Assembly: GCA_034687125.1 (NCBI GenBank)
Contig: JAQGBZ010000282.1
Coordinates: forward strand, 19,637 to 83,636
Direction of reading: 5' to 3'
DNA: 64,000 nucleotides
Source of the DNA: Neelides folsomi
Lineage: Eukaryota > Arthropoda > Collembola > Neelipleona > Neelidae
Shown here: piece by piece, positions 62,580 through 64,000 of the stretch
Layout: each line of letters begins with the position of its first letter
Numbering within the stretch: position 1 is the first letter of the stretch
The notes under the pieces: model-generated
What the model saw: the letters and a program-made list of their open reading frames with translations, nothing else
Database searches by the model: none
What the model was told of the DNA's origin: nothing
Position numbers and translations under genes: made by a program

Positions 62580-63641
62580 ATGGAAATTGAGGCAGAATTG
62601 TATAATGCCACAAATCAACCCCAAATGAGAGACGCCATTGAAATAGCAAGAACAATAATCGAAAAAAGGTTAAAATTGCTCAAATATTCTTTAAAAAAAT
62701 TCCCAATTGAAGAGTGAAAAATCCTAAAATGATTCTTTTAATTATCATATTATTTGTCTTTAATTTTACAAACTTTTGAATACTACATTATTGCTCTTAG
62801 TATACTTAAATATTAATTATATATACAAAGTACCTTAATTCATTACAATTAGCGATTGGTTTAATTGGGATGTATAATTTTTATAAAATGATATTATAGA
62901 TTTGACACAATTGTTGATGTTGGATGCGGCAGTGGCAACGTAACCCTCAACGTTGTAGGAAAATTCTTTGAACATGAAAAAATCTATGCTCTTGACATAG
63001 ATGAAAATATGGTCGAATTCGCTTCAAAGGAATACCCAAGCGAAAAAATCGTTTACGAGGTTGGGGACATAGGGGGAAAATGGGAGAATTTGAGCGAAAA
63101 TCTTAAGAAACTGAAAGGTTCAGTCGACCTCATTTGGTCCAATAGAGTATTGCATTGGGTTCAAGATAAACCAACAATGGCCAACAATATTGTGAGACTT
63201 TTGAGACCAGGCGGAAAATTTTTGGCAAACATTACGGAGGGCCGCGATCTGTATCCTTTTATGGATTCCGAAATGAGAGAACCAGAAGGAAGGAAGATAT
63301 GGAGAAATATGATGACGAGAGAAGAAGAAATGCGTTTTTTTGAAAACATTTTCAAAGATGCTGGAATTCAAAATTTACATGTGGAATACAAAGAGAGATA
63401 TGGGGAATTTGAATTTACTGAGCAACTTCATGCAACAATCCAAATCGACTTTCCTTTCTACAAGAAACAAAGAATTGTGATGGAGGAATTTGAAAAGTTG
63501 TCGGAGCCGACACAAAATAAAATCAAAGATTTTGTCTTCAGATCTGGATTGGGCAAATTGAACGAACCTCCAAGTGAAACTATTGACCCTGAGCAAAAAG
63601 GATACCACTACGGCCAATACTTTATTACTGGATCAAAATAA
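62580..63641 (+). CDS. SAM-dependent methyltransferase, juvenile hormone acid methyltransferase-like
   Basis: Two exons join in phase (62580-62668, 62900-63641) to give 276 residues, near the 280-300 usual for insect JHAMT. The class I Rossmann motif I is Asp-Val-Gly-Cys-Gly-Ser-Gly-Asn. A conserved acidic position follows in Tyr-Ala-Leu-Asp-Ile-Asp (motif II), and motif IV/V includes Asn-Arg-Val-Leu-His-Trp-Val-Gln-Asp. The His-Trp-Val-Gln block is typical of the JHAMT group, which uses S-adenosylmethionine to methylate juvenile hormone acid or farnesoic acid. A TATAAAA at 62524-62530 lies 56 bp before the ATG, and the short first exon matches a family N-terminus (Ala-Glu-Leu-Tyr-Asn). Related arthropod genes form large families with unknown substrates, so the JH-specific role is not proven. 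Confidence 0.8.
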
Positions 63642-64000
63642 ATAATTTTGTTTTAAAATGAAAATATTACATAATTTATCAATGAGTGATTTTACTTGTA
63701 CTGATATCTATTATAAATATTTTCAACAGAATAAAATATACATATTATAAAGAGTACATAAGCGCATACCTTACCTGTACAATGTTAATAAAATAATAAT
63801 ATACACATATGAGACGTATCAATAAATAGTGCATAAAATATTTATTAGGTACCTACCTATACTATAAATATTTGTATAATTAATTAAACATGCATTCATG
63901 GCTAGCTTAAGCTCCATAAAACCAATTAAAGTAAAAATATTGTCAAGTGGCACCGATTTGAAATGAAATGCTTTGGAGGGTGGTTCTAAGGGAGGTTCTA
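63642..64000. other. 3' flank to window end
   Basis: About 360 bp of AT-rich sequence holding the methyltransferase 3' UTR (AATAAAATA near 63731). No gene begins before the window ends. Confidence 0.45.

Overview
The window is nuclear DNA of an arthropod. It is strongly AT-rich, its genes are cut by many short GT-AG introns (mostly about 45-150 bp), and there are no operons. The gene content fits a hexapod or close relative: an arthropod-type actin, a DEEA-filter (Nav2/DSC1-type) voltage-gated cation channel pair, and a methyltransferase resembling juvenile hormone acid methyltransferase. I could not settle the order. A springtail-like genome is plausible but is inference only. I assembled all gene models by hand, joining exons at splice sites and checking that reading phase closes. 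No search was run.

Layout. 0.2-4.9 kb (+): a 1377-residue low-complexity coiled-coil protein. 5.2-6.1 kb (+): a 212-residue Cys-rich protein. 6.4-6.9 kb (+): a small secreted or anchored protein with a furin-type site. 7.6 kb: a zinc-finger remnant. 8.4-13.8 kb (+): a Munc13-4/BAIAP3 family protein with two C2 domains. 14.2-15.1 kb (+): a small secreted Cys-rich protein. 15.7-16.1 kb: an inverted-repeat element. 16.1-17.2 kb (-): PEN-2, with a TA-flanked MITE in its first intron. 17.7-20.8 kb (-): actin with a non-coding 5' exon. 23.3-26.0 kb (-): a family 92 (DUF23) glycosyltransferase. 27.6-29.6 kb (-): a Ser/Thr-rich mucin-like protein. 31.2-32.2 kb (-): a Gly/Leu-rich secreted protein. 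33.2-36.1 kb (+): an unrecognised basic, probably nuclear protein. 36.7-45.1 kb and 45.6-53.9 kb (-): two complete head-to-tail voltage-gated cation channel genes. 54.2-56.9 kb (+): a tubby-like protein. 57.2-58.4 kb (+): a four-pass membrane protein. 59.3-60.5 kb (+): a secreted protein with a candidate jelly-roll domain. 60.8-61.4 kb (-): a broken C2H2 zinc-finger array. 62.6-63.6 kb (+): a JHAMT-like methyltransferase.

Functionally this is an ordinary gene neighbourhood, not a pathway cluster. The most informative part is the 17-kb tandem channel duplication. The two paralogues share almost every exon boundary, both carry the DEEA filter, and both show an altered domain II voltage sensor and an altered inactivation particle. 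They differ by one intron loss and by several GC-AG introns. Other points worth a second look are an Asp in place of the Tyr of the PEN-2 DYLSF motif, a serum-response-type promoter island inside the actin gene, a non-canonical exon junction in the Munc13-4-like gene, and the two inverted-repeat elements bracketing PEN-2.
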